Positions 11,386-21,834 of a stretch of DNA of 56,306 bases are shown here, piece after piece. The stretch lies in assembly GCF_000171615.1 (NCBI RefSeq), contig NZ_ABFU01000046.1, positions 1 through 56,306 of the forward strand. Reading direction: 5' to 3'. This DNA comes from Bacillus coahuilensis m4-4 (lineage in GTDB: Bacteria; Bacillota; Bacilli; Bacillales; Bacillaceae_K). Below the pieces are notes generated by a model, which ran no database searches, was not told the origin of the DNA, and saw only the letters and a list, made by a program, of their open reading frames with translations. Every line of letters begins with the position of its first letter. Position 1 is the first letter of the stretch. Made by a program: the position numbers and the translations under genes.

Positions 11386-11595
11386 ACAACGAGTCCTGAT
11401 GTGTTCGACGTTCAATCTATCTGTTTTGACCGAACATTTCTAACTAGGGAGTTCACGTTTTGAAGTGGCGTACATGCCTTCACTGAAAGGACGTACTAAC
11501 GCTTCGAATAGGACACCCACCTGCTTGAGTGCGGGTTCAAAACGTTAGTCTCTCAAGCGACGGCACGATTGGGACTCGGGCTACATACAATTTCC
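11386..11595 (+). ncRNA. bsrA: 6S RNA (BsrA/6S-1 type)
   Basis: 6S RNA binds the housekeeping RNA polymerase holoenzyme and mimics an open promoter. The locus between aspS and tcdA is where B. subtilis carries 6S-1 (bsrA). The closing stem is visible: GAGTCCTGATGTG (11391-11403) faces GGACTCGGGCTACAT (11572-11586). The 3' part has the characteristic GGGACTCGGGCTACATA. It has its own promoter and terminator and no open frame of note. The ends are estimated from the promoter and stem. Identification rests on position and end motifs; I did not fold the whole molecule. Confidence 0.82.
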
Positions 11596-11596
11596 C

Positions 11597-11626
11597 AGCT
11601 CCTCATCCATACGGGTGGGGAGCTTT
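11597..11626 (+). terminator. Terminator of 6S RNA
   Basis: AGCTCCTCATCC (11597-11608) pairs completely, counting G-T wobbles, with GGGTGGGGAGCT (11613-11624) around an ATAC loop, followed by TTTTTA. Confidence 0.88.
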
Positions 11627-11774
11627 TTATTGTGTTTTGTCATTCTAGTTTGGGTAAAAATAAAGTGAGCAGGATTTGTTCAGTTTAAATCATACCTTTT
11701 ATATCGGAATATATTGATTTTATACAGCGAATGGGCTATTCTAATGCAAGACTATAGAGATTTTGGAGTTGATT

Positions 11775-12539
11775 ATGTTGTTACATCAATTTTCGCGCAA
11801 CGAACTTGCGATAGGAAAAGAAGGAATAGAAAAATTAAAAAACACAACAGTTGCAGTCCTTGGGGTAGGTGGGGTTGGATCTTTCGCCGCAGAAGCCTTA
11901 GCCCGAACAGGAGTGGGGCGTATCATCCTTGTTGATAAAGATGATGTGGATATTACAAACGTAAACCGTCAAATACACGCACTGCTTTCTACGGTTGGAC
12001 AACCTAAAGCAGACTTAATGAAAGCACGTATTGCCGATATCAATCCCGAGTGCGAAGTCATCGCTCTTAAAATGTTTTACACAGACGAAACATACAAGGA
12101 ATTTTTTTCATACGGCCTAGACTATGTGATTGATTCATCTGATACCATTTCCTATAAAATTCATTTAATGAAAGAATGCTTAAAACGAGGCGTGCAAATC
12201 ATCTCAAGTATGGGTGCCGCAAATAAAACAGATCCTACTCGTTTTACGATTACAGATATCTCAAAAACTCACACGGATCCCATGGCAAAAATAATCAGAA
12301 CTCGTCTTCGTAAAGAAGGAATCCATAAGGGAATCCCCGTTGTCTTCTCCGACGAGAGTCCCATTGTCATACGTGAAGATGTAAAAGAAGTAGTAGGGAA
12401 AAAGGATGCTCCTATCCGAAAAGCTCAATTACCGCCTTCATCCAATGCCTTTGTACCATCCGTTGCAGGGTTGATTGCTGCTAGTCATGTTCTTAATGAT
12501 ATTGTGAAGGAAATACCTGTACGCCGAGTAAAGGATTGA
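11775..12539 (+). CDS. tcdA: tRNA threonylcarbamoyladenosine dehydratase (YrvM)
   Basis: TcdA is an E1/ThiF-like enzyme that uses ATP to cyclise t6A37 in tRNA to ct6A. From ATG at 11775 it has 254 residues, equal to B. subtilis YrvM; that start has TGGAG eight bases upstream, so the in-frame TTG at 11763 is not needed. The nucleotide-binding loop VLGVGGVGSFAAEALAR is near residue 24 and DKDDVDITNVNRQ near 48. SSMGAANKTDPTRF and PPSSNAFVPSVAG are family signatures. It stands alone between the 6S RNA terminator and its own terminator. Confidence 0.95.
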   Translation: MLLHQFSRNELAIGKEGIEKLKNTTVAVLGVGGVGSFAAEALARTGVGRIILVDKDDVDITNVNRQIHALLSTVGQPKADLMKARIADINPECEVIALKMFYTDETYKEFFSYGLDYVIDSSDTISYKIHLMKECLKRGVQIISSMGAANKTDPTRFTITDISKTHTDPMAKIIRTRLRKEGIHKGIPVVFSDESPIVIREDVKEVVGKKDAPIRKAQLPPSSNAFVPSVAGLIAASHVLNDIVKEIPVRRVKD

Positions 12540-12551
12540 GCATAAGTAGAG

Positions 12552-12584
12552 CCAGCCGTGGGGACGGCTGGTTTTGGTTTTTTT
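12552..12584 (+). terminator. Terminator of tcdA
   Basis: CCAGCCGT (12552-12559) and ACGGCTGG (12564-12571) form a perfect stem with a GGGG loop, followed by TTTT and then seven further T at 12578-12584. Confidence 0.88.
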
Positions 12585-12622
12585 GGGGCGTACGGTGTAG
12601 CGCGCGAGATGAAGGTTTACCC

Positions 12623-12856
12623 GCACCGAAAGAGCAGGCAGCCGTAGGCAAGAAGGGCAGGTGCACGCAAAGTCGGAAAAAGTGCACGCAAGAAGCCAAA
12701 AAGTGCACGCAAAGCCGAAGAACCCGCACGCAACCGATGGATGCCGCACGCAAGAAAGGGCAGGTGCACGCAAAGCCCGAAAAAGTGCACGCAAGAAGCC
12801 AAAAAGTGCACGCAAAGCCGAAGAATCCGCACGCAACCAGTGGATCGCCCACGCAA
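12623..12856. repeat. 21-bp-phased GCACGCAA repeat array with a 103-bp tandem duplication
   Basis: The word GCACGCAA occurs at 12663, 12684, 12705, 12726, 12746, 12766, 12787, 12808 and 12829, and as CCACGCAA at 12849: ten copies spaced 20 or 21 bases. Two weaker copies lie at 12623 (GCACCGAA) and 12644 (GTAGGCAA). Five units make a larger unit repeated once with a 103-base offset (12655 onward and 12758 onward), differing at few positions. The stretch is clearly richer in G and C than its neighbours and stays open in several frames, but none has a credible start or resembles a protein. It fills the gap between tcdA and the reverse-strand NERD gene. Function unknown. Confidence 0.85.
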
Positions 12857-12920
12857 ACTTCAATTCCTTGCAAACTCAATATGTCTCGCACAACAAAACT
12901 GAAAGTGCGAAGCACCTACC

Positions 12921-13895
12921 TCACATTAAATCCTTTAAAAAATACTTCGTATCTTTATGATTGCCTGTCTTTACAGTGTGCATTTGTTTTAATATCCTGA
13001 GAGCTTGGTACCTTGAATTTAATTTTAAGAATTCCATACATTCTCTAGTATTTACAGGTCTTTGGAAAATATAAAAATGCTCCTTTAGTGCCTCCTTTGC
13101 TATACATATGTCAGATACAAATCCGCATTTGACACAGTTCCAATGGTTTAGGTCTTTGGCTTTCATTACTTGACTACAATGAGGGCATAATACGCCAGTA
13201 ACGATATCTTGTTCGGTTATTGGAAAATATGAAAATAAGTTCATCTTATATTCATTATGATCACCAAGTACTAATTGCGTTAATTGTTTTAAACCCACTT
13301 GGGAATAATGTTGATGCTTGTAAGATTGTTGAGCGTTAAGGATTTTTTGTACGATCGATTCGGCGGGAATGAATTGTGAGGTTATTTCTTTATTGGGGGC
13401 TGTCATTTTAAAGATGGAATTTCTATTAGCTTTTACAACAAATTGTTCATTAGAAGGGACGGGAAGCTGCCTTAATTTCAACCATTCTTTAAATAGATAG
13501 TTTTGGATAGAGACTTGTTCAAAGGGGTTTTTCCTGTTTTCATCTCCAGTAGGTCCGAGTTTTGTATATTGCTTTGTTTCTGGATCCAATAAATGAGTAC
13601 CCGCTTCATTTTTAATTTCATAGATTTGATAGAAATTTTGATGTAAAACTAATACATCCATCTGAAAGTAGTATCCTTTTGGAGATTTTATTCTTAATCC
13701 AAAAAGTATCGAAAGGTCGTCACTATCGGCAACTTTAAAATAATATTCAGATGTGGTTTCTCCTTTATGTCCAGATGTTCTTAACTGAAGGCTTTGTTCA
13801 ATAAGAGGAAGTGAAGGGTGAAGTGATGGCAATCTTCGCTTTAAGACTTGAAGCTGGAGTAATGGGATAGGGGTAGTTAGCGGTTTTGTAATCAA
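12921..13895 (-). CDS. NERD-domain nuclease-related protein with C-terminal zinc ribbon
   Basis: A 324-residue protein. The N-terminal half matches the NERD (nuclease-related) pattern: GHKGE near residue 43, DVLVLHQNFYQIYEIKNEAG near 79-98 with the D...ExK arrangement of restriction-like nucleases, and NPFEQVSIQNYL near 120. The C-terminal part has CPHC...CVKC near residues 235-257, a four-cysteine zinc ribbon. The start is TTG at 13895 with AAAGGAAG seven bases upstream; no ATG fits better. It has no counterpart in the B. subtilis gene order here and sits next to the phased repeat array, so it is an accessory gene. A nuclease activity is inferred only from the motif; the biological role is unknown. 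Confidence 0.8.
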   Translation of the reverse strand: MITKPLTTPIPLLQLQVLKRRLPSLHPSLPLIEQSLQLRTSGHKGETTSEYYFKVADSDDLSILFGLRIKSPKGYYFQMDVLVLHQNFYQIYEIKNEAGTHLLDPETKQYTKLGPTGDENRKNPFEQVSIQNYLFKEWLKLRQLPVPSNEQFVVKANRNSIFKMTAPNKEITSQFIPAESIVQKILNAQQSYKHQHYSQVGLKQLTQLVLGDHNEYKMNLFSYFPITEQDIVTGVLCPHCSQVMKAKDLNHWNCVKCGFVSDICIAKEALKEHFYIFQRPVNTRECMEFLKLNSRYQALRILKQMHTVKTGNHKDTKYFLKDLM

Positions 13896-13961
13896 TAAAA
13901 TTCTTCCTTTCTAAATAGTCTACTAAATATTATTCTCCACCCCCACCCCAATCCCCTCCAA

Positions 13962-13990
13962 ACAAAAAAGCCACTCTCAAAAAAGTGGCT
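13962..13990 (-). terminator. Terminator of rarA
   Basis: Read on the minus strand, AGCCACT and AGTGGCT form a seven-base stem followed by TTTTTTGTTTG. It lies just behind the rarA stop codon. Confidence 0.75.
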
Positions 13991-14004
13991 CACTCTGTAA
14001 TCGG

Positions 14005-15287
14005 CTATTTTCCTCCGCGCTGACCTCTCATTAATCGTTCGTATACTTCGGCAGCGGCTTTTTCATATTTTCCTGTTTGCTTTGGTTCGTAATAGGTTGA
14101 GTTTTTGATTCGGTCGGGTAAGTATTGTTGTTTGACCCATCCATTTTCGTAATCATGTGGATAGAGGTACTCGATGCCACGTCCTAGCTCACTCGCCCCT
14201 TTATAATGAGCATCCTTAAGATGTTTAGGGACATCGCCTATTTTACCATCACGAATGTCCCGTAAGGCTCGGTCGATGGCTAAGTAGGCTGAGTTGGACT
14301 TTGGCGAAAGACAAAGCTCGATCACGATTTGGCCTAAAGGAATTCTAGCCTCTGGGAAACCGATTCGTTCGGCGGCTTCAATCGCAGCTAGGGTATGCGG
14401 ACCTGCTTGTGGATTAGCAAGACCAATATCTTCATAGGCAATGACAAGGAGGCGGCGACTGATGCTAACAAGATCTCCTGCTTCAATGAGACGAGCTAAA
14501 TAATGAAGCGCTGCATTGACGTCGCTTCCCCGAATGGATTTTTGAAATCCACTTAAAACATCGTAATGTGCATCTCCGTCTTTGTCGTGGTGAAAGCTTT
14601 TTTTCTGAAGGCATTCCTCTGCAACATCAAGAGTAATGCGGATTTCACCAGAATCATCGGCTCTTGTTGACATCACGGCAAGTTCTAGGGCATTTAGTGC
14701 ACTGCGAACATCTCCTCCTGAACCTGTACCAAAATGGCTTAGGGCTTCATCGGTTATCTGAATATTCTTGTCGCCAAACCCTTCTTTAGTGTCACGTAAT
14801 GCCCGGATAAGAGCCTGTTCAAGTCATCTATGCTAAGAGGTTCTAGCTCAAAGATTTGACACCGACTTCTGATGGCGGGATTGATGCTGTGATAAGGGTT
14901 TGCTGTGGTTGCCCCAATTAGTGTAATGCTCCCATTCTCAAGATGTGGAAGTAAAAAGTCTTGTTTTCCTTTGTCTAGTCGGTGAACTTCATCAAGAAGG
15001 AGAACAACTTTGCCAGACATTTTGGCTTCGGCTGCGACGATTTCCATGTCTTTTTTGTTACTTGTAACGGCGTTTAGCATTCGGAAGGCGTATTTCGTAC
15101 TTCCGGCGATGGCGCTTGCAATGGAGGTTTTTCCAATACCGGGTGGTCCGTAGAGGATCATGGAGGATAGCTGCTTAGCTTCTACCATTCTTCTAATGAT
15201 CTTACCTTCACCGACGAGGTGCTGCTGGCCGATGATGTCATCTATTGTTTTTGGACGCATGCGAAATGCTAAAGGTTTTATACTCAA
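14005..15287 (-). CDS. rarA: Replication-associated recombination protein A (AAA+ ATPase; one frameshift)
   Basis: RarA/MgsA is a clamp-loader-like AAA+ ATPase acting at stalled replication forks. Two frames join to about 427 residues (B. subtilis YrvN about 422). Walker A is YGPPGIGKTS near residue 53, Walker B is LLLDEVHRLDKGKQ near 105, and sensor 1 is IGATTANPYHSINPAIRSR. The C-terminal part holds the RarA tetramerisation region with GSDVNAALHYLARLIEAGD and DIGLANPQAG. One C (plus strand) is missing from the pair at 14814-14815; restored, the protein reads DDLNRALIRALRDTKEG. I chose TTG at 15287 (LSIKPLAFRMRP), which has TTGGAGAG upstream. It is divergent from cymR. Confidence 0.92.
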
Positions 15288-15367
15288 TAGTCTTCTCTCC
15301 AAACTGACGTTCTGCTTATAGAATAATCTACCATAAATCCGAGTAGAATGCACTTCATTAGGAAGTA

Positions 15368-15376
15368 TGCTATAAT
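15368..15376 (+). promoter_or_regulatory. Extended -10 promoter of cymR
   Basis: A perfect TATAAT at 15371-15376 is preceded by ATGC, giving the extended -10 TGCTATAAT. No good -35 is visible, as expected for an extended -10 element. It is 53 bases before the cymR ATG. Confidence 0.6.
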
Positions 15377-15428
15377 GCTTTATTGATAAAATAGTGGACG
15401 ATGAACGAATAGATAGGAAGTGCAAAGT

Positions 15429-15848
15429 ATGAAAATATCTACAAAAGGTCGGTATGGACTGACGATTATGATTGAGCTTGCAAAGCGTCATGGAGAGGGG
15501 CCTACTTCCTTAAAGACGATTGCGACAACTCATGAGCTTTCAGAGCATTATTTAGAGCAATTAATTGCCCCTCTTAGAAATGCTGGGTTAGTTCGTAGTA
15601 TTAGAGGAGCGTATGGTGGATACGTTTTAGCGATGGAGCCGAAGGAAATTACGGCAGGGGATATTATTAGGGTTCTTGAAGGACCTATCAGTCCAGTTGA
15701 AGGAATTGAAGACGAGGAACCAGCAAAGCGTGAACTTTGGAAGAAAATTCGTGATGCCGTGAAGGATGTTCTGGATAATACCACCATCGAAGATTTAGCG
15801 GGTTATACAGACGAAGGTGAATCGGACGCCTATATGTTTTATATATAA
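15429..15848 (+). CDS. cymR: Rrf2-family repressor of cysteine metabolism CymR
   Basis: CymR is the master repressor of cystine uptake and cysteine synthesis in Bacillaceae; with O-acetylserine sulfhydrylase CysK it responds to O-acetylserine. It has 139 residues (B. subtilis 138). The winged helix-turn-helix is MKISTKGRYGLTIMIELA through YLEQLIAPLRNAGLV and the wing RGAYGGYVLA. The cysteine triad that binds an Fe-S cluster in IscR is absent, as in CymR. ATG at 15429 is used rather than the GTG at 15420. It leads the cymR-yrvO-mnmA run; its likely target operon yrrT-yrhC is 20 kb downstream in this window. Confidence 0.94.
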   Translation: MKISTKGRYGLTIMIELAKRHGEGPTSLKTIATTHELSEHYLEQLIAPLRNAGLVRSIRGAYGGYVLAMEPKEITAGDIIRVLEGPISPVEGIEDEEPAKRELWKKIRDAVKDVLDNTTIEDLAGYTDEGESDAYMFYI

Positions 15849-15865
15849 AATTTGGAGTGATACCA

Positions 15866-18146
<2,281 letters not shown>

Positions 18147-18153
18147 ATGATCA

Positions 18154-18179
18154 GGCATTGGAGAAATCCAATGCCTTTT
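18154..18179 (+). terminator. Terminator of mnmA
   Basis: GGCATTGGA (18154-18162) and TCCAATGCC (18167-18175) form a perfect nine-base stem with a GAAA tetraloop, followed by TTTT. It runs straight into the promoter of the next gene. Confidence 0.85.
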
Positions 18180-18180
18180 G

Positions 18181-18189
18181 TGTTATAAT
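18181..18189 (+). promoter_or_regulatory. Extended -10 promoter of the TPR gene
   Basis: TGTTATAAT at 18181-18189 is a perfect extended -10 placed immediately behind the mnmA terminator; no convincing -35 is seen. Confidence 0.5.
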
Positions 18190-18213
18190 CCCATGGGAAA
18201 GAGGTGCAAGAAC

Positions 18214-18879
18214 ATGAATAAAAATGAACTAGGGATACAAGTGTTGCAAGAAGGAAAAATGGAAGAAGCGTTGAAATTATTTACAGAAGCAATTGAAGAG
18301 AATCCTGGCGATAGTGTCGGTTACATAAATTTTGGAAATGTTTTGTCGTCTGTTGGTGAGACGGTCCGTGCGAAGATTTTTTATGAGAAAGCAATCGAGT
18401 TAGACCCTAAAGCGGGAGCGGCTTACTATGCTTTAGGGAACGTACTGTTCCAAGAAGAAAAGTTTAGTGAGGCGAAGGATCAGTTTGAAAAAGCGATTCG
18501 AACAGGTATGGAAAATGGGGATGTCTACTTTATGTTTGGATTTACAATGGTTCAACTAGATCAGCCAAAGCTTGCCATGCCATATCTTCAACGAGCAGTA
18601 GAATTAACACCTGAAGATGTAGAAGCGCGTTTCCAATACGGGTTAACGCTTGCTGGACTAGAGGAGATTGATGAAGCGGTTAAGCAACTTCTTCTAGTTG
18701 TTGAACAACAGCCGGACCACGCGGATGCGTACTACAATCTAGGGGTTGCTTATGCCATTCACCTTGAACAAGTTGAAAAAGGCTTAAGCTTCTTGCGACG
18801 AGCATTAGAAATTCAAGAAGATCATATGCTTTCAAGCTATGCGATCTCCATGATAGAACAAGCGATGAATGAAGAGTAA
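18214..18879 (+). CDS. yrrB: TPR-repeat protein (YrrB)
   Basis: A 221-residue soluble protein made of tetratricopeptide repeats, about six, for example AGAAYYALGNVLFQEEKFSE and ADAYYNLGVAYAIHLEQVEK. B. subtilis YrrB (206 residues) occupies the same place and is a TPR scaffold that has been proposed to mediate interactions of neighbouring proteins. ATG at 18214 follows AAGAGGTGC; a GTG at 18178 would place the start inside the terminator. The recD2 start follows after 13 bases, so both are likely co-transcribed. The binding partner cannot be read from sequence. Confidence 0.88.
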   Translation: MNKNELGIQVLQEGKMEEALKLFTEAIEENPGDSVGYINFGNVLSSVGETVRAKIFYEKAIELDPKAGAAYYALGNVLFQEEKFSEAKDQFEKAIRTGMENGDVYFMFGFTMVQLDQPKLAMPYLQRAVELTPEDVEARFQYGLTLAGLEEIDEAVKQLLLVVEQQPDHADAYYNLGVAYAIHLEQVEKGLSFLRRALEIQEDHMLSSYAISMIEQAMNEE

Positions 18880-18892
18880 GGAGTTGAGTTAG

Positions 18893-21292
18893 ATGGAGGA
18901 ACAGAGGGGGTTAGACCTATTCAAAGAGGATGAACCATTTGTAAAAGGCAGACTCATTGTCTCCATCTTTCATAATGAAAGTAATTTGTATTCGGTCATA
19001 CGCATTCGCGTAGATGAAACAAATACCACTTACGATGAGAAAGAAGCGGTTGTCACAGGATATTTTCCCGCCATTCATGAACAAGAGACGTATACGTTTT
19101 TTGGGGGATTTCAAGATCATCCGAAGTTTGGGCAACAATTTAAAGCGGACCGTTTTCAAAAGGATATTCCCCAAACGAAGCAAGGGGTCATTCACTATTT
19201 ATCAAGTGACTTGTTCAAGGGGGTAGGAAAAAAAACGGCTGAATCCATTGTAGAGGTACTTGGAGACAATGCGATTAGTCAAATCCTTCAAAATAAGAGC
19301 GCTTTGGAACAAGTTCCAAAGCTTTCAAAAGACAAAGCCAAAGAAATATATGACACCTTAAAAGAACATGAAGGTTTAGAGCAAATCTTAATCAAGCTTA
19401 ATGCATTAGGATTTGGTCCCCAGCTTTCTATGAAAATTTATCAGCAATACAAAGAAACTACTCTAGACTGTATTCAAAAAAACCCATATCAATTGGTTGA
19501 AGATGTAGAGGGAGTTGGGTTTGGTCGTGCCGATGAATTAGGCGTTCGACTGGGAATTACAGGTTCGCATCCAGACCGAGTAAAAGCAGGAATTCTTTAC
19601 ACCATCGAGCAATTATGTATGCAGGATGGTCATGTGTATGCCGACAGTGAAGAACTTTTAGTTAAAACGAAAGCCTTACTTCAAAAGAATCAGAAAGAGT
19701 CCATAGAGTTTTCTTCAATCGCCAACTGCCTTGTTCAATTGGAGGAAGAAGGAAAGCTAATTGGAGATCGTGAAAAGCGAGTATTCTTACCTTCGCTATT
19801 TTTCGCTGAGAAAGGGATTGTGACGAATATCCAACGCTTACTGTCTTCAACGGCATTCCAGGACCAGTTTCCTGAGTCTGAGTTTCTTCTTGCATTAGGG
19901 AGGCTTGAGGAGCGTATAGGAGTGGAATATGCCTCTTCTCAAAAAGAAGCGATCCAAACAGCTTTAGGCTCACCCTTGATGCTCTTAACAGGGGGACCTG
20001 GTACGGGGAAAACAACGGTCATCAATGGGATCGTTGAGCTGTATTCAGATCTTCATGGATGTTCCCTTAATCCAAAGGATTATAAAGATGAGCCGTTTCC
20101 TATTTTATTAACAGCACCTACTGGTCGAGCTGCCAAACGAATGACCGAATCAACTGGCCTTCCTGCTACGACCATTCACCGTTTATTGGGCTGGAACGGA
20201 CAAGAAACGTTTGAACATGATGATGAATCGCCTATAAAAGGAAAGCTGTTAATTGTCGATGAGACGTCCATGCTCGATGCGTGGCTGGCGAATCAATTGC
20301 TAAAGGCACTTCCTGATGATATTCAGGTCATATTTGTTGGAGATGAGGACCAGCTTCCTTCAGTTGGTCCAGGACAAGTGTTAAAGGATCTCCTTCTATC
20401 CCGTGTAATCCCAACGGTGCGACTAACGGATATTTATCGTCAAGCAGAAGGGTCATCGATCATTGAACTTGCTCATACCATAAAGAATGGCAAGGTTCCT
20501 CACAGTATTACACAGCCTCAAAAGGATCGTTCATTTATCTCTTGTAAGACCGGTCAAATCGCAGACGTTGTTGAAAAGGTTGCAGCTAATGCAAAAAAGA
20601 AGGGGTATGCCACAAGAGATATCCAGGTTCTTGCTCCTATGTACAAAGGGCCGGCTGGAATTGATGCGTTAAATAAGGCGCTACAAGGCGTACTTAATCC
20701 TAATACTGACGGTACACGAAAGGAATTAGCGTTTGGCGAAACAACGTACCGTATTGGTGATAAAGTATTACAGCTCGTTAACCAGCCAGAAAGCAATGTA
20801 TTTAACGGAGATATTGGTGAAGTTGTATCCATATTTTATGCAAAAGAAAACATTGAAAAACAGGATATGCTGCTAGTGTCATTTGATGGTGTGGAAGTGA
20901 CCTATACGAAGCAAGATTTGAATCAAATTACGTTAGCTTATTGCTGTTCCATACATAAATCTCAGGGTAGTGAGTTTCCTATCGTTATCCTTCCAGTGGT
21001 TAGAAGCTATTACCGAATGCTTAGAAGAAACCTTTTATACACCGCGATAACTCGTAGTAAAAACTTCTTGATTCTTGTAGGGGAAGAAGATGCTTTTCGA
21101 CAAGGAATTGAGCGAGTGGATGATGTAAAAAGGCGAACGACTCTAATGGAGAAGTTAATGGAAGTAGAACACAGCGAAAACAGTGCTAGACAAGTGTTTG
21201 AACCTAGTGAGATTGAGTTAACAGAAGGGACAATAGATCAAATCGACCCAATGATTGGGATGGAAAACCTTACCCCTTATGATTTTGTGTAA
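18893..21292 (+). CDS. recD2: ATP-dependent DNA helicase RecD2
   Basis: RecD2 is a 5'-3' superfamily 1B helicase not bound to RecBC; in B. subtilis it helps replication fork progress and repair. It has 799 residues (B. subtilis YrrC about 798). The N-terminal extension with helix-hairpin-helix segments (about residues 90-215) precedes the motor. Walker A is LLTGGPGTGKTT near residue 363 and Walker B is LLIVDETSMLDA near 452, with VGDEDQLPSVGPGQ behind it. The C-terminal motifs are IHKSQGSEF and LLYTAITRSK. The AAGGAGTTG site precedes the ATG. It is intact, in contrast to several neighbours. Confidence 0.96.
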   Translation: MEEQRGLDLFKEDEPFVKGRLIVSIFHNESNLYSVIRIRVDETNTTYDEKEAVVTGYFPAIHEQETYTFFGGFQDHPKFGQQFKADRFQKDIPQTKQGVIHYLSSDLFKGVGKKTAESIVEVLGDNAISQILQNKSALEQVPKLSKDKAKEIYDTLKEHEGLEQILIKLNALGFGPQLSMKIYQQYKETTLDCIQKNPYQLVEDVEGVGFGRADELGVRLGITGSHPDRVKAGILYTIEQLCMQDGHVYADSEELLVKTKALLQKNQKESIEFSSIANCLVQLEEEGKLIGDREKRVFLPSLFFAEKGIVTNIQRLLSSTAFQDQFPESEFLLALGRLEERIGVEYASSQKEAIQTALGSPLMLLTGGPGTGKTTVINGIVELYSDLHGCSLNPKDYKDEPFPILLTAPTGRAAKRMTESTGLPATTIHRLLGWNGQETFEHDDESPIKGKLLIVDETSMLDAWLANQLLKALPDDIQVIFVGDEDQLPSVGPGQVLKDLLLSRVIPTVRLTDIYRQAEGSSIIELAHTIKNGKVPHSITQPQKDRSFISCKTGQIADVVEKVAANAKKKGYATRDIQVLAPMYKGPAGIDALNKALQGVLNPNTDGTRKELAFGETTYRIGDKVLQLVNQPESNVFNGDIGEVVSIFYAKENIEKQDMLLVSFDGVEVTYTKQDLNQITLAYCCSIHKSQGSEFPIVILPVVRSYYRMLRRNLLYTAITRSKNFLILVGEEDAFRQGIERVDDVKRRTTLMEKLMEVEHSENSARQVFEPSEIELTEGTIDQIDPMIGMENLTPYDFV

Positions 21293-21414
21293 GAAACACA
21301 CAATAAGACTGTTCATGTTAGCGAAAACAGTTATTTTTAATCCCGATGTATAAAAATATGCAGACTGGACACACTTCTAACAGAAACTGTAAGGTCAGGA
21401 GGTTTACTGTTTAA

Positions 21415-21600
21415 GTGAAATGTCCAAACTGTGCAAGTAAAGATATTGGGAAAATTGGGATCAACCAATTTTATTGCTGGAATTGCTACATTGAACTTAC
21501 GATTTCACATGGTTTGATTCACACACATCAGGTTGAAGAGGATGGTTCTTTAAGCTCTCTTGATGATCTGTTTTCAGAGGATGAACGTCAATTAAGTTAA
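21415..21600 (+). CDS. Small CxxC zinc-ribbon-like protein (YrzR-like)
   Basis: A 61-residue protein with two CxxC knuckles, KCPNCASKD and YCWNC, within its first 26 residues, so probably a zinc ribbon; the remainder is acidic (LDDLFSEDE). The start is GTG at 21415; an in-frame stop directly upstream excludes a longer version. AGGAGG lies 12 bases before the GTG, which is rather far. B. subtilis has a small gene, yrzR, at this place before yrzQ, and I assume this is the counterpart. Function unknown. Confidence 0.7.
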   Translation: MKCPNCASKDIGKIGINQFYCWNCYIELTISHGLIHTHQVEEDGSLSSLDDLFSEDERQLS

Positions 21601-21616
21601 AGAAGAGGTGCATACG

Positions 21617-21742
21617 ATGAATAGAACAGTATCTTCACTTATTGGGTTTGGTGCAGGCTTAGCGGTAAATGCCCTTTCAAAGTCGAAAATGAATCAAAAA
21701 CAGTGGAACAAAGCAAAAAAGCGTATGAAAAAAATGTTTTAA
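21617..21742 (+). CDS. yrzQ: 41-residue DUF3918-type protein (YrzQ-like)
   Basis: A very small basic protein: an N-terminal apolar stretch (VSSLIGFGAGLAVNAL) followed by a lysine-rich tail ending KKRMKKMF. This layout is that of YrzQ of B. subtilis, which lies at the same point. AAGAGGTG precedes the ATG, and it starts 16 bases after the zinc-ribbon gene, so the two form a small operon ended by a terminator. Function unknown; it may be membrane-associated. Confidence 0.75.
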   Translation: MNRTVSSLIGFGAGLAVNALSKSKMNQKQWNKAKKRMKKMF

Positions 21743-21748
21743 CCGAGT

Positions 21749-21776
21749 GTGCTACCTATGGGGTAGCACCTTTTTT
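21749..21776 (+). terminator. Terminator after yrzQ
   Basis: GTGCTACC (21749-21756) pairs with GGTAGCAC (21762-21769) around a five-base loop, followed by C and six T. Confidence 0.85.
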
Positions 21777-21834
21777 ATTGGAAGTTGAATAATTATCCCT
21801 TCCTAAAGGACACTAACAAACAGGAGGGATGAAG

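Noticed and set aside
11714..11935. Open frame overlapping the start of tcdA
   Set aside because: tcdA in the other frame is clearly conserved over its whole length.
12623..12856. CRISPR array
   Set aside because: The repeated word is only 8 bases, the intervals are about 13 bases and partly identical between units, and no cas genes are nearby.
12438..13000. Several overlapping long open frames on both strands across the repeat array
   Set aside because: They owe their openness to the GC-rich repeat with few stop triplets. The products are monotonous (HARSQKVHAK, FLASCVHFF), have no good ribosome binding sites and overlap each other and real genes.
18154..18189. Riboswitch before the TPR gene
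   Set aside because: The hairpin is a plain terminator of mnmA with a GAAA loop, followed by an independent -10 box.
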